This document shows, one piece after another, positions 35,578-46,207 of a DNA stretch of 64,000 nt. Position 1 is the first letter of the stretch, and each line of letters opens with the position of its first letter. Under the pieces are notes generated by a model. That model was given only the letters and a program-made list of their open reading frames with translations, had not been told where the DNA came from and did not search any database. Position numbers and translations under genes: made by a program. The DNA comes from Cauispirillum nitrogeniifigens (GTDB taxonomy: Bacteria; Pseudomonadota; Alphaproteobacteria; Rhodospirillales; Rhodospirillaceae), in contig NZ_JBLOOT010000014.1 of NCBI RefSeq assembly GCF_049800675.1, forward strand, positions 1-64,000, in the 5' to 3' direction.

Positions 35578-36798
35578 ATGACCGTTCCCCCCACCGCTCC
35601 CGACGGCCGGCTTGCCAGGCGCAACGTCTTCATCCTGTCGGGCGGGCAGGCGCTGGCACTGTCGGGCGCCACCCTGGTCATGGCCGTTTCGGCCCTGGCC
35701 GGCACCGTGCTGGCGCCCAAGCCGTGGATGGTCACCCTGCCGCTGGCGTTGCAGTTCCTGGCCACCATGATCGCCACCATCCCGGCGTCGCTGCTGATGG
35801 GGCGCATCGGCCGGCGGCCGGGCTTCATGCTGGGGCAGGTGATCGGCGTCGCCGGCGCGCTGACCGCCTGCGTGTCGCTGCTCCAGGGATGGTTCTGGGG
35901 TTTCGCGGCGGGCAGCGTGCTGATGGGGGTGCACAATTCGTTCTGGCAGTACTTCCGCTTCGCCGCCGCCGATGCCGCCGACGAGGCGTTCCGCCCGCGC
36001 GCCATCGCTTATGTCATGGCCGGCGGGCTGGTCGCCGCCATCCTCGGCCCGGAACTGGCGAAGGCGACGCGCGGCCTGCTCGACCCCGTGCCGTTCGCCG
36101 GGTCGTATCTGGCCGTGGCGGCGTTGAGCATCGCGTCGGTGGTGCTGCTGTCGTTCCTGCGCATCCCCGGCCCCGCGCCAAAGACCGAAGGGCCGCGCGC
36201 CTCCGGCCGGCCGCTGGGCGAAATCATGCGCCAGCCCCGGTTCATCGTCGCGGCGCTGGCGGCCATGATCGGCTATGGCGTGATGAATCTGGTGATGGTG
36301 GCGACGCCGCTGGCCATGGCGGCATGCTCCTTCGAGTTCTCCGACGCCGCCTTCGTCATCCAGTGGCACGTCGTCGGCATGTTCCTGCCCAGCTTCTTCA
36401 CCGGCACCCTGATCAAGCGGTTCGGCGTGTTGCAGGTGATCCTGGCCGGCGCGCTGCTCAACGGCGCGGCCATGGCCATCAACCTGTCCGGCCAGGATCT
36501 GGAGCACTTCTGGTTCGGGCTGGTGCTGCTGGGGCTGGGGTGGAACTTCATGTTCATCGGCGGCACCACCCTGCTGACCGAAACCTACCGGCCCGAGGAA
36601 CGGTCCAAGGCCCAGGCCGCCAATGACTTCCTGGTCTTCACCACGGTGGCGGCCAGCAGCTTCCTGTCCGGCGCGGTGCAGGACGCCGCCGGCTGGGACG
36701 CCATCAACGCTGCCATGAGCCTGCCGGTCCTCGCCGCCTTCGCCGCCGTGGTGTGGCTGATGCTGCGCGACCGCCGGCAGCGGAAGGCGGCGGCGTAA
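35578..36798 (+). CDS. MFS transporter
   Basis: A 406-residue permease with 12 predicted helices. The loop after helix 2 reads GRIGRRPGFMLGQ, a good MFS motif A. The second half has the matching loop at KRFGVLQVI, and TYRPEERSKAQAANDF near helix 10-11 is characteristic of a common proteobacterial MFS subgroup. It is probably translated with the HD hydrolase gene. Substrate unknown. It ends 13 bases before repeat family 2, copy C. Confidence 0.87.
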   Translation: MTVPPTAPDGRLARRNVFILSGGQALALSGATLVMAVSALAGTVLAPKPWMVTLPLALQFLATMIATIPASLLMGRIGRRPGFMLGQVIGVAGALTACVSLLQGWFWGFAAGSVLMGVHNSFWQYFRFAAADAADEAFRPRAIAYVMAGGLVAAILGPELAKATRGLLDPVPFAGSYLAVAALSIASVVLLSFLRIPGPAPKTEGPRASGRPLGEIMRQPRFIVAALAAMIGYGVMNLVMVATPLAMAACSFEFSDAAFVIQWHVVGMFLPSFFTGTLIKRFGVLQVILAGALLNGAAMAINLSGQDLEHFWFGLVLLGLGWNFMFIGGTTLLTETYRPEERSKAQAANDFLVFTTVAASSFLSGAVQDAAGWDAINAAMSLPVLAAFAAVVWLMLRDRRQRKAAA

Positions 36799-36810
36799 GG
36801 CGGGCGATGT

Positions 36811-36954
36811 AACCACCAAGTCACCAAGGCGCCAGGAGGTCGCGCCGGCGGCGCCGCAGGCAGAAAAACACGATCAGGTTTCTCTGCGCTGCACGCGGCA
36901 GGCTCATCCGGTGCAGCAGGCGCATTGCCTTGGTGCCGTGGTGTCTTGGTGGTT
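36811..36954 (+). repeat. Intergenic repeat family 2, copy C
   Basis: About 144 bp with imperfect terminal inverted repeats (AACCACCAAG... and ...CTTGGTGGTT, continuing CACCAAGG-like inwards). The centre contains CGATCAGGTTTCTCTGCGCT. The reverse complement of 58435-58579 matches end to end with few differences. It carries no gene and sits between two convergent genes. Confidence 0.82.
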
Positions 36955-37004
36955 CGTAGCGGCGCGAGGCGGCGAGACGCCTTGCCACCCTCTGAGGACC
37001 CTTT

Positions 37005-37832
37005 TCAGGCCCCGGCGCGGACCAGGGCGCCGAGCTTGCGGGCGCGGCCGGAGACGAATTTCCACATCAGGCGTTGCAGGACGCTGCCCAGCAGGCCCTG
37101 GGGCTTCAGTCCGGCGGCCTTGAGGACCATGCTGGTGGCCCGCTGGACGTGGTGCGGGCGGTAGCAGGCGAAGGCGCGGGCGGCGTAGTTGTTGGACGCC
37201 GTGACGCGGTCATAGGGGGCGTCGGCCGGAGCATTGGCGGCGTGGTAGGCGAAGGCCAGTTCGTCGTCCTCGCTCTCGCGGATGCGGCCCAGGGCGACCA
37301 GCAGGCGGCGCCAGCCCGGCACGTTCTCGCGCCGCTGATAGACCCGCATGGTCTCCAGGAACAGCTTGTAATGGCGGAACTCGTCGCCGGCGATGCGGTG
37401 GCAGATGGCCCGCAGCACCGGCTCGTCCGAGGCGTCGCGCAAGGCCGAGTAGAAGGAGCTGGTGCCGGTTTCAACGATGCAGCGGGCGATCAGCTCGCCG
37501 GTGCGCGAGCCGCGGATGCTGTCCTGCGCCCCGATGTCGATGCGGTAGCCGTCGCGGAACCGCTGGAAGGCGGTGGCGAAGGTGAACGACGGATCGGCCA
37601 TCTCGGCCCAGCGGCCCAGGGCATCGCCGTGGCGTTCCTCCTCGACCCGCCAGGCGTCGACGTGGTCGCGGAAGGCGGGATCCTCGCGGAAGACGTTGCC
37701 CAGATAGGCCGTGTAGTCGGCGGCATTACGCTCGACCATGGCGGCGGCCTTGACCACGGCCAGGAGCTGCGGGTTGACCCGGGCGGCGTCGAAGTCGTGC
37801 CAGGGAATGTCGTCCAGCGTCCAGTGCGTCAT
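37005..37832 (-). CDS. Ferritin-like di-iron protein
   Basis: A 275-residue helical protein with two ExxH motifs about 90 residues apart, E-E-E-R-H (about 63-67) and D-E-F-R-H (about 151-155). With preceding glutamates in AAAMVERNAAD and RCIVETGTSS they fit a four-helix di-iron site. The family is annotated as rubrerythrin/ferritin-like. An oxidase, desaturase-like or peroxide-scavenging role is possible; no electron-transfer partner is adjacent. The C-terminus is basic. Confidence 0.75.
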   Translation of the reverse strand: MTHWTLDDIPWHDFDAARVNPQLLAVVKAAAMVERNAADYTAYLGNVFREDPAFRDHVDAWRVEEERHGDALGRWAEMADPSFTFATAFQRFRDGYRIDIGAQDSIRGSRTGELIARCIVETGTSSFYSALRDASDEPVLRAICHRIAGDEFRHYKLFLETMRVYQRRENVPGWRRLLVALGRIRESEDDELAFAYHAANAPADAPYDRVTASNNYAARAFACYRPHHVQRATSMVLKAAGLKPQGLLGSVLQRLMWKFVSGRARKLGALVRAGA

Positions 37833-37965
37833 GGTGTCCCGCTTGTGTCAGGCGTCCGGCGCCCACTGTGCCGGAGCCGGACCCTGGGGCGCAAGACTTT
37901 GGTGCCGAAGAAGGCCGGGGCCGCGTGAGGCGCCCGGAGGGGGTCTTGAAAGCGATCTGGGAACG

Positions 37966-37996
37966 CGAAAGGGCCAGCACTGCGGCCGGCCCTTCG
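37966..37996 (-). terminator. Hairpin terminator of the atp operon
   Basis: CGAAAGGGCC pairs with GGCCCTTCG (one bulged A) 47 bases after the atpC stop. On the minus strand the stem ends in CTTTCG; the T-tract is short. Confidence 0.5.
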
Positions 37997-38042
37997 TAGC
38001 ATGCGCGTATCTATCCGCCGGACGCCGCCCACCGGACCCCGC

Positions 38043-38444
38043 TCAGTCGCGGGCGGCGGCCAGCGCCTGGGCGATGCGCAGGCGGCCTTCGGCGGCAGCC
38101 TTTTCGAGGGCGCTGTCGGCCTCCTGAAGGGAGTCCTTGGCGGCCTGAAGGCGCGTCTCGACCATGGCGTCGGTGATGTTCTCCACCGGCACGGCTTCCT
38201 CGGCCAGGACGGTGCAGCGCGTCTCGGTCACTTCGGCGAAGCCGCCGGCGACGAAGATGCGGCGGCTGACCTTGCCCTGCTGGTAGATGCTGATGACGCC
38301 CGGACGGACGGTGGACAGCAGCGGGGAGTGCTGCGGCAGGGCGCCGAAGTCACCTTCGATGCCCGGCACGACGACCATGCCGACGGCTTCGGAGACCAGC
38401 AGCTTCTCCGGCGACACGAGTTCAAATTCGAGCGTCTCGGCCAT
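38043..38444 (-). CDS. atpC: ATP synthase F1 subunit epsilon
   Basis: A 133-residue epsilon subunit. The N-terminal beta-sandwich includes PGIEGDFGALPQHSPLLSTVRPG, the family hallmark, and a C-terminal helical hairpin follows (about 90-133). It belongs to the central stalk and regulates ATP hydrolysis. Last gene of the operon, 86 bases after atpD, with a strong hairpin in the gap. Confidence 0.96.
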   Translation of the reverse strand: MAETLEFELVSPEKLLVSEAVGMVVVPGIEGDFGALPQHSPLLSTVRPGVISIYQQGKVSRRIFVAGGFAEVTETRCTVLAEEAVPVENITDAMVETRLQAAKDSLQEADSALEKAAAEGRLRIAQALAAARD

Positions 38445-38484
38445 GTTCCGACGGGCTCCGCGTTACCTGTTTTTCATGAAGGAA

Positions 38485-38508
38485 GGGGCCGCCGCGACGG
38501 GCGGCCCC
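38485..38508. promoter_or_regulatory. Intercistronic hairpin between atpD and atpC
   Basis: GGGGCCGCC (38485-38493) pairs perfectly with GGCGGCCCC (38500-38508) across a 6-nt loop. It lies between the two coding regions and may act as an RNA-stability or partial termination element. Confidence 0.55.
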
Positions 38509-38530
38509 CAAGAGCGTGACCGAGAACCGC

Positions 38531-39955
38531 TTAGGCGGCTTCGGCGGCCAGCTTCTTGGCCTTCTCGATGGCTTCCTCGATGGTGCCGACCATGTAGAAG
38601 GCCTGCTCCGGCATGTGGTCGTACTCACCGTCGACGATGCCCTTGAAGCCCTTGATGGTGTCTTCGAGGGCGACGAACACGCCCGGCGTGCCGGTGAACA
38701 CTTCCGCGACGTGGAACGGCTGCGACAGGAAGCGCTGGATCTTGCGGGCGCGAGCCACGATCAGCTTGTCCTGCTCGGACAGTTCGTCCATGCCCAGGAT
38801 GGCGATGATGTCCTGAAGGGCCTTGTAGGTCTGAAGGACTTCCTGGACGCGACGGGCGACGGTGTAGTGCTCCTCGCCGACGACGCGCGGGTCGAGCACG
38901 CGGGAGGTCGAGTCCAGCGGGTCCACGGCCGGGAAGATGGCCATTTCGGCGATGGCGCGCGACAGCACGGTGGTGGCGTCGAGGTGGGCGAACGAGGTGG
39001 CCGGAGCCGGGTCGGTCAGGTCGTCGGCGGGCACGTAGATGGCCTGCACCGAGGTGATCGAGCCCTTCTTGGTCGAGGTGATGCGCTCCTGGAGGGCGCC
39101 CATATCCGTCGACAGGGTCGGCTGATAGCCCACCGCCGAGGGAATGCGGCCCAGCAGCGCGGACACTTCGGAACCGGCCTGGGTGAAGCGGAAGATGTTG
39201 TCCACGAAGAACAGCACGTCCTGGCCTTCTTCGTCGCGGAAGTACTCGGCCTGGGTCAGGCCGGACAGCGCGACGCGGGCGCGGGCGCCCGGCGGCTCGT
39301 TCATCTGGCCGTAGACCAGCGCCACCTTGGAGTTCTCGCCCTTCAGGTCGATAATCCCGGAGTCGATCATTTCGTGGTAGAGGTCGTTGCCCTCGCGGGT
39401 ACGCTCACCGACGCCGGCGAACACGGAGTAACCGCCGTGGCCCTTCGCGACGTTGTTGATCAGCTCCATGATGGTCACGGTCTTGCCCACGCCGGCGCCG
39501 CCGAACAGGCCGATCTTGCCGCCCTTGGCGTAGGGAGCCAGCAGGTCGATGACCTTGATGCCGGTGACGAGGATCTCGGTCTCGGTCGACTGCTCGACGA
39601 ATTCCGGGGCCTGACGGTGGATCGGCAGGGTCTTCTTGGCAGTCACCGGACCACGCTCGTCCACCGGCTGGCCGATGACGTTCATGATGCGGCCCAGCAC
39701 TTCCGGACCGACCGGCACGCAGATCGGGGCGCCGGTGTCGCTGACTTCCTGGCCGCGGACCAGACCGTCGGTGCTGTCCATGGCGATGGTGCGCACGGTG
39801 GACTCGCCGAGGTGAGCGGCAACCTCAAGAACCAGGCGGTTGCCGTGGTTGTCGGTTTCCAGAGCCGAGAGGATGGCCGGAAGCTCGCCTGCGAACTTCA
39901 CGTCCACGACGGCGCCCGTGACCTGGACGATGCTACCGACGTTGTTCTTCGCCAT
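38531..39955 (-). CDS. atpD: ATP synthase F1 subunit beta
   Basis: A 474-residue catalytic subunit. The P-loop is GGAGVGKT and later GERTREGNDLY holds the catalytic Glu region. The adenine-contact segment near the C-terminus is present. AGGAG lies eight bases before ATG 39955; the frame is open 24 codons further upstream but that part lies in the gap after atpG and lacks family similarity. Catalyses ATP synthesis on the cytoplasmic side of the membrane. Confidence 0.98.
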   Translation of the reverse strand: MAKNNVGSIVQVTGAVVDVKFAGELPAILSALETDNHGNRLVLEVAAHLGESTVRTIAMDSTDGLVRGQEVSDTGAPICVPVGPEVLGRIMNVIGQPVDERGPVTAKKTLPIHRQAPEFVEQSTETEILVTGIKVIDLLAPYAKGGKIGLFGGAGVGKTVTIMELINNVAKGHGGYSVFAGVGERTREGNDLYHEMIDSGIIDLKGENSKVALVYGQMNEPPGARARVALSGLTQAEYFRDEEGQDVLFFVDNIFRFTQAGSEVSALLGRIPSAVGYQPTLSTDMGALQERITSTKKGSITSVQAIYVPADDLTDPAPATSFAHLDATTVLSRAIAEMAIFPAVDPLDSTSRVLDPRVVGEEHYTVARRVQEVLQTYKALQDIIAILGMDELSEQDKLIVARARKIQRFLSQPFHVAEVFTGTPGVFVALEDTIKGFKGIVDGEYDHMPEQAFYMVGTIEEAIEKAKKLAAEAA

Positions 39956-40010
39956 GGGTATAGCTCCTATGCCCCTAATTCGTTGGTCGTGTGGGGATTG
40001 CGTCGTGTCG

Positions 40011-40901
40011 TCAGACGGCTTCGGCACCGGAGATGATCTCGATCAGCTCCTTGGTGATGTTGGCCTGGCGCGCCCGGTTGTACTGGGTGGTCAGCTTGTT
40101 GATCATGTCGCCCGCGTTGCGGGTGGCGTTGTCCATCGCCGCCATGCGCGCGCCCTGTTCGGAGGCGTCGCTTTCGAGCATGGCGGAGAAGAACTGCATG
40201 GCCACGTTCTTGGGCAGCAGATCGGCCAGGATGCCTTCCTCGGACGGCTCGTACTCGTACAGAGCCTTCAGCTCGCCGGTGCCCCCGGCGGTGCCGGCGG
40301 CGGCCGGAACGGGGAACGGCACCAGCTGCTGACGGGTGACTTCCTGGGAAATCGCCGACTTGAACTTGTTGTAGATGATCGTGCAGACGTCGAAGGCGTC
40401 GCCGGCGTACTGATCGAGTACGTGCTGCGCCACTTCGTCGGCCGAGGCGAAGGCGACACCGCGACGGTTGACGCCTTCCCAGGTCTTGACGATCAGGTTG
40501 GCGTAGTCGCGCTTGAGCTGGTCACGACCCTTGCGGCCGACGCACAGGATTTTCACGTCCTTGCCTTCGGCCAGCAGCTCGCGGACCATCAGGCGCGCAC
40601 TACGGACGACGTTGGTGTTGAAGCCGCCGCACAGGCCGCGGTCGGCCGTCATCACCACGACAAGGTGACGATCGGTCCGACCGGTGCCGGCGAGCAGCTT
40701 GGGCGCGCCGGCCTGGCCGTGAACGGAGGCGGCCAGGTTGCCCAGCATCCGCTCCATGCGCTCGGCATACGGGCGGGCGGCCTCGGCGGCCTCCTGGGCG
40801 CGGCGCAGCTTGGACGCCGCGACCATCTTCATGGCCGAGGTGATCTTCCTCGTGTTTTTCACCGAGGTGATGCGGGCACGTAGGTCCTTGAGACTGGGCA
40901 T
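40011..40901 (-). CDS. atpG: ATP synthase F1 subunit gamma
   Basis: A 296-residue central-stalk subunit. The conserved start MPSLKDLRARITSVKNTRKI, the middle TADRGLCGGFNTNV and the C-terminal helix SERNATRNAGDMINKL-like block (here ATRNAGDMINKLTTQYNRAR) are typical. It transmits proton-driven rotation to the catalytic head. The length is slightly longer than the E. coli form, normal for alphaproteobacteria. It lies 36 bases after atpA. Confidence 0.97.
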   Translation of the reverse strand: MPSLKDLRARITSVKNTRKITSAMKMVAASKLRRAQEAAEAARPYAERMERMLGNLAASVHGQAGAPKLLAGTGRTDRHLVVVMTADRGLCGGFNTNVVRSARLMVRELLAEGKDVKILCVGRKGRDQLKRDYANLIVKTWEGVNRRGVAFASADEVAQHVLDQYAGDAFDVCTIIYNKFKSAISQEVTRQQLVPFPVPAAAGTAGGTGELKALYEYEPSEEGILADLLPKNVAMQFFSAMLESDASEQGARMAAMDNATRNAGDMINKLTTQYNRARQANITKELIEIISGAEAV

Positions 40902-40937
40902 CGGCTGTCAGGCCTTCCTGTTGGTTTCCGCTCAGGC

Positions 40938-42469
<1,532 letters not shown>

Positions 42470-42470
<1 letters not shown>

Positions 42471-43030
42471 CACCCAACCCCTTTCATGGCGAGCTGAAGA
42501 CGTTGCAGCTTCGTGCGAACCGAACTATCGACCATCCGGGACCCGACCTTCACGATCAGGCCGCCCAGGATGGACGGATCGACTTTGGCCCGGACATCCA
42601 CGTCCTTGCCGACGACCTGCTTGAGGGCGGCGGCCAGCGCGGAAGCCTGGCTATCAGAGAGCGACGTGGCGCTGACCACCTCGGCGGTGACCTCGCCGCG
42701 CGCCGCGGCCAGACGCGCCAGATAGGCGCTGATCATGGCCGGCAGGGCGAACAGGCGGCGATTGGCCGACACGAGCCCAAGGAAGTTGAGGGTCAGCGGC
42801 GACAGGCCGGCCTTTTCGGCCAGGGCGGCAAGCCCCTTGCGCTGGTCGTCGCGGGAGAGAACCGGAGAGAAGACGAACCGGCGCAGGTCCGCGCTGTCGT
42901 CGAGCATGGCCTGCAGAGAGCGGAGGTCCGTGGCAACCTGGTCGAGCGCCTTGCGTTCGTCGGCCAGGTCATAGAGTGCCGCGGCATAGCGGTCTGCGAG
43001 ACCCTTATTTCCTACGGTATCGGATGACAC
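42470..43030 (-). CDS. atpH: ATP synthase F1 subunit delta
   Basis: A 186-residue stator subunit (OSCP-type). The N-terminal six-helix domain starts with LADRYAAALYDLADE and the C-terminal strand-rich part ends with GGLIVKVGSRMVDSSVRTKLQRL, conserved in the family (quoted here as GGLIVKVG and SVRTKLQRL). The start is GTG at 43030; no ATG is available nearby. It is the first gene of the operon. The F0 genes are not here, which is the split arrangement common in Rhodospirillales. Confidence 0.95.
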
Positions 43031-43254
43031 GTTCTGCTGGCCCCGGAAAATGTGTTCGGAAAGGCGGCAAAAAAGGACTTAACGTATTGAGCGGCAATAA
43101 AATTTAACCACCGCCGCGCTGCATGCCCCCTGCGGCGCGGTTGGTAGTTAACACAACCCGCCTAGCGTTGCAAGCAAATGGCTGCGCGGAAAACGCCCCC
43201 CAGCGCCCATTCCTTCGCAGTATTTCCAGGCAGCGGGCGGCTCCCCGGACGCTG
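43031..43254. promoter_or_regulatory. Promoter region of the atp operon
   Basis: A 224-base gap between priA and atpH, both on the minus strand. The part at 43078-43112 is AT-rich (AATAAAATTTAACC and TTAACGTATT) in otherwise GC-rich DNA and is the likely promoter zone. I cannot fix the -35/-10 boxes with confidence. Confidence 0.45.
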
Positions 43255-45495
43255 TCATAAAAAGCCGTAGGGGTCGATATCGACCTGCACGCGCACCGAT
43301 GACGGCCACTGAACAGCAGTCAGCCAACCGCGAATCACCGGCTGGACCTTGACGGCGCGGGGCGCCTTGAGCAGCAGCCGCCAGCGGTGGCGGCCGCGCA
43401 GCACCGCCAGGGGCGCCGGAGCGGGGCCGAGAACCTCGATCCCGTCGCTGCGCGGGGCGGCGCGGCCGAGCGCCCGCGCCGTCGATTCGACCGCCGCTTC
43501 CTCCGGTCCCGACACCACCAGGGCGGCCAGCCGGCCGAACGGCGGCATGCCCAGCAGACGCCGCCCCTCGGCCTCCGTCTCCAGGAACAGGTCGGCGTCG
43601 CCCGACACCATGGCCTGCAACACCGGATGCCCCGGTTGCCAAGTTTGGAGGTACACCACGCCCGGCCGCTCGCCGCGGCCGGCGCGGCCGGCGACCTGGG
43701 ACAGAAGCTGGAAGGTGCGCTCGGCGGCGCGCAGGTCGCCGCCCGACAGGCCGAGGTCGGCATCGACCACGCCAACCAGCGTCAGGTGCGGAAAGTGCAA
43801 CCCCTTGGCGAGAATCTGCGTGCCGATCAGCAGATCGATCTCCTTGTCGGCGACGCGCCGCACCAACTCCGCCGTCGCCCCCGGCCCGCTCAGGGTGTCC
43901 GACGCCACCAGGGCGGCGCGGACGTCGGGGAAGCGGTGCGCCACCTCCTCGGCCAGGCGCTCGACGCCAGGGCCGCAGGCGGCGAACTTGTCCTCCGCTC
44001 CACAGGCCGGGCACTCACGCGGGATCGGCGTGGAGTGGCCGCAGTGATGGCATTGCAGGCGGTTCCACAGCTTGTGCTCGACCAGCCAGGCGGTGCAGTG
44101 CGGGCATTGCAGGCGGTGGCCGCAGGCCCGGCACAGGGTCAGCGGCGCATAGCCCCGGCGGTTGAGGAACAGCATCACCTGCTCGCCGGCGGCCAGCGTC
44201 TCGCCGATGGCCGTGACCAGCGGCGGGGCCAGCCAGGAGCGGCCCCACGCCTCCTTGTCCGGCGGCGTCTTGCGCATGTCCACCACCCGCACGTCGGGCA
44301 GCGCCGCCCCGGCGTGGCGCGACGGCAGGTGGACCCGCTCGTAGCGCCCGGCCTGGGCGTTCTGCACCGTCTCCAGCGACGGCGTGGCCGAGGCCAGGAC
44401 CACCGGCACGCCGCCGACCTGACCGCGCACCACGGCCATGTCGCGGGCGTGGTAGACGACGCCCTCCTCCTGCTTGAACGCCTGCTCGTGCTCCTCGTCG
44501 ACAATGATCAGGCCCAGGTCGGCGTAGGGCAGGAACAGCGCCGAGCGCGCCCCCACCACCACCGCCGCCCGGCCCTCGGCCACCGCCCGCCAGGTGCGGC
44601 GGCGGCGGCCCTGCGGCAGTTCGGAATGCCAGGCATGCGGCGGGGCACCGAAGCGGGCGGCGAAGCGGTCCAGCCACTGCGCCGTCAGGGTGATCTCCGG
44701 CACCAGCACCAGCACCTGGCGCCCGGCGCGCAGGGCGGCGGCCACGGCTTCGAAATAGACCTCGGTCTTGCCCGATCCGGTGACGCCCTCCAGCAGGGTG
44801 ACGGAGAACCCCTGCCCCAGCGCCGCCACCAGCCGCCCCGCCGCCGCCGTCTGGTCGGGCGACAGGGTGGGGCCGGGGTGGGCGCCGTCGGGGCGCGGCT
44901 CGGCCTCCAGCGGGTCGATCAGGACGCTTTCCAGCAGCCCGGCGTCGGCCAGCCCCTTGACCACGCCGGAACTGGTGGCGGCGGCGCGGGCGATCTCGGC
45001 GGCGGCCAGCGGCGGCTGCCCGGCGCAGACCTCCAGCACCCGGCGGCGCGCCTCGGTCAGGCGCAGGCCCAGCGCCTCCGGGTCGGCGCCGGTGCGGCGA
45101 TAGGCGACGGCGGCGCGCACCGGCTCCAGGGCGTCGGGCACCGACAGCGCCATGCGCAGCACCGCCCCCGGCGCGCTCAGGGTATAGGCCGCCACCCAGT
45201 CGACGAAGCGGCGCGAGGCCTCGGGCAGCGGCGGGGCGTCGCCCAGACGGGCGATCAGGCTGCGCAGCTTCTTCGGCTCGACGGTGCCGGTGCCCGGCCC
45301 CCACACCACGCCGCGCTCCTGGCGCCGCCCCAGGGGCGCCTCGACGACATCGCCGGGGCGCAGTTCGACCCCGTCGGGCACGCGGTAGTCATAGGGGCCG
45401 GCCAGCGGCAGGGGCAGCAGCACGGCCACCAGATCCCCGGCGCGAAACACCGGAGACTCGGCAGCGTGGCTGGGGGTGGGCGCGGCGGTCGGCAT
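43255..45495 (-). CDS. priA: Primosomal replication restart helicase PriA
   Basis: A 746-residue helicase. The N-terminal 3'-DNA-binding domain runs to about residue 110, followed by a winged-helix region. The helicase core has GVTGSGKTEVY and DEEH. A zinc-binding insert has eight cysteines in four pairs (CRACG, CPHC, CHHC, CPAC). Helicase motifs V/VI include LIGTQILAKGLHFPHLTLV and QVAGRAGRGERPG. It reloads the replisome at stalled forks. It is divergent from the fsa gene with 45 bases between the starts. Confidence 0.97.
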   Translation of the reverse strand: MPTAAPTPSHAAESPVFRAGDLVAVLLPLPLAGPYDYRVPDGVELRPGDVVEAPLGRRQERGVVWGPGTGTVEPKKLRSLIARLGDAPPLPEASRRFVDWVAAYTLSAPGAVLRMALSVPDALEPVRAAVAYRRTGADPEALGLRLTEARRRVLEVCAGQPPLAAAEIARAAATSSGVVKGLADAGLLESVLIDPLEAEPRPDGAHPGPTLSPDQTAAAGRLVAALGQGFSVTLLEGVTGSGKTEVYFEAVAAALRAGRQVLVLVPEITLTAQWLDRFAARFGAPPHAWHSELPQGRRRRTWRAVAEGRAAVVVGARSALFLPYADLGLIIVDEEHEQAFKQEEGVVYHARDMAVVRGQVGGVPVVLASATPSLETVQNAQAGRYERVHLPSRHAGAALPDVRVVDMRKTPPDKEAWGRSWLAPPLVTAIGETLAAGEQVMLFLNRRGYAPLTLCRACGHRLQCPHCTAWLVEHKLWNRLQCHHCGHSTPIPRECPACGAEDKFAACGPGVERLAEEVAHRFPDVRAALVASDTLSGPGATAELVRRVADKEIDLLIGTQILAKGLHFPHLTLVGVVDADLGLSGGDLRAAERTFQLLSQVAGRAGRGERPGVVYLQTWQPGHPVLQAMVSGDADLFLETEAEGRRLLGMPPFGRLAALVVSGPEEAAVESTARALGRAAPRSDGIEVLGPAPAPLAVLRGRHRWRLLLKAPRAVKVQPVIRGWLTAVQWPSSVRVQVDIDPYGFL

Positions 45496-45540
45496 GGGCT
45501 AAACTTAGACCATCCTTCCCGCATCAGGAACAGCGCCTCC

Positions 45541-46203
45541 ATGAAGTTCTTCATCGATACCGCTGATCTCGACGAGATCCGCGCCCTCAGCGACACCGGC
45601 CTGGTCGACGGCGTGACCACCAACCCGACCCTGGCCGCCAAGAGCGGCCGCAAGTTCCTCGATCTGGTGGCCGAGATCTGCGACGTCGTGCCCGGCCCGG
45701 TCAGCGCCGAGGTCACGGCCCTCGACTTCCCAACCATGATGAAGGAAGCCGACGTCCTGCGCCGCATCGCCCCCAACGTGGCGGTCAAGGTGCCGCTGAC
45801 CCCCGACGGGCTGAAGACCTGCCGCGCCATCGCCGACGACGGCGGTCTGGTCAACGTTACCCTGTGCTTTTCCGCCAACCAGGCGCTGCTGGCGGCCAAG
45901 GCCGGCGCGGCGTTCATCTCGCCGTTCGTCGGCCGCCTGGACGACATCGGCCACGACGGCATGGGCCTGATCGCCGAGATCGCCGAGGTCTATTCCAACT
46001 ACCCCGACCTGACCACCGAGATCCTGGCCGCCTCCATCCGCCACCCCATGCACGTCGCCGAGGCGGCGCGCATCGGCGCCCACGTCGCCACCATGCCGCC
46101 CAAGGTGCTGCGGCAGATGTTCGACCACCCGCTGACCGAGAAGGGCCTCCAGGCCTTCATGGACGACTGGGCCAAGTCCGGCCAGACGATCCTGGAGGGC
46201 TGA
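45541..46203 (+). CDS. fsa: Transaldolase / fructose-6-phosphate aldolase family (TalC)
   Basis: A 220-residue small transaldolase. The start is MKFFIDTADLDEI, the GVTTNPTL block follows, and the Schiff-base lysine is in NVAVKVPLT. GRLDDIGHDG and the Arg in ASIRHP complete the family pattern. It acts in the non-oxidative pentose phosphate pathway or as an aldolase; sequence alone does not separate the two. It heads an operon with DUF484 and xerC. Confidence 0.94.
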   Translation: MKFFIDTADLDEIRALSDTGLVDGVTTNPTLAAKSGRKFLDLVAEICDVVPGPVSAEVTALDFPTMMKEADVLRRIAPNVAVKVPLTPDGLKTCRAIADDGGLVNVTLCFSANQALLAAKAGAAFISPFVGRLDDIGHDGMGLIAEIAEVYSNYPDLTTEILAASIRHPMHVAEAARIGAHVATMPPKVLRQMFDHPLTEKGLQAFMDDWAKSGQTILEG

Positions 46204-46207
46204 TCCG

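Noticed and set aside
33472..36819. Open frame of over 1,100 codons on the minus strand
   Set aside because: It lies opposite two MFS genes and the HD hydrolase gene, which have clear family motifs; the translation is Gln/Arg/His/Gly-rich, typical of antisense frames in GC-rich DNA.
43387..45500. Long plus-strand frame running into fsa
   Set aside because: It is antisense to priA; only the part from 45541 is a real gene.
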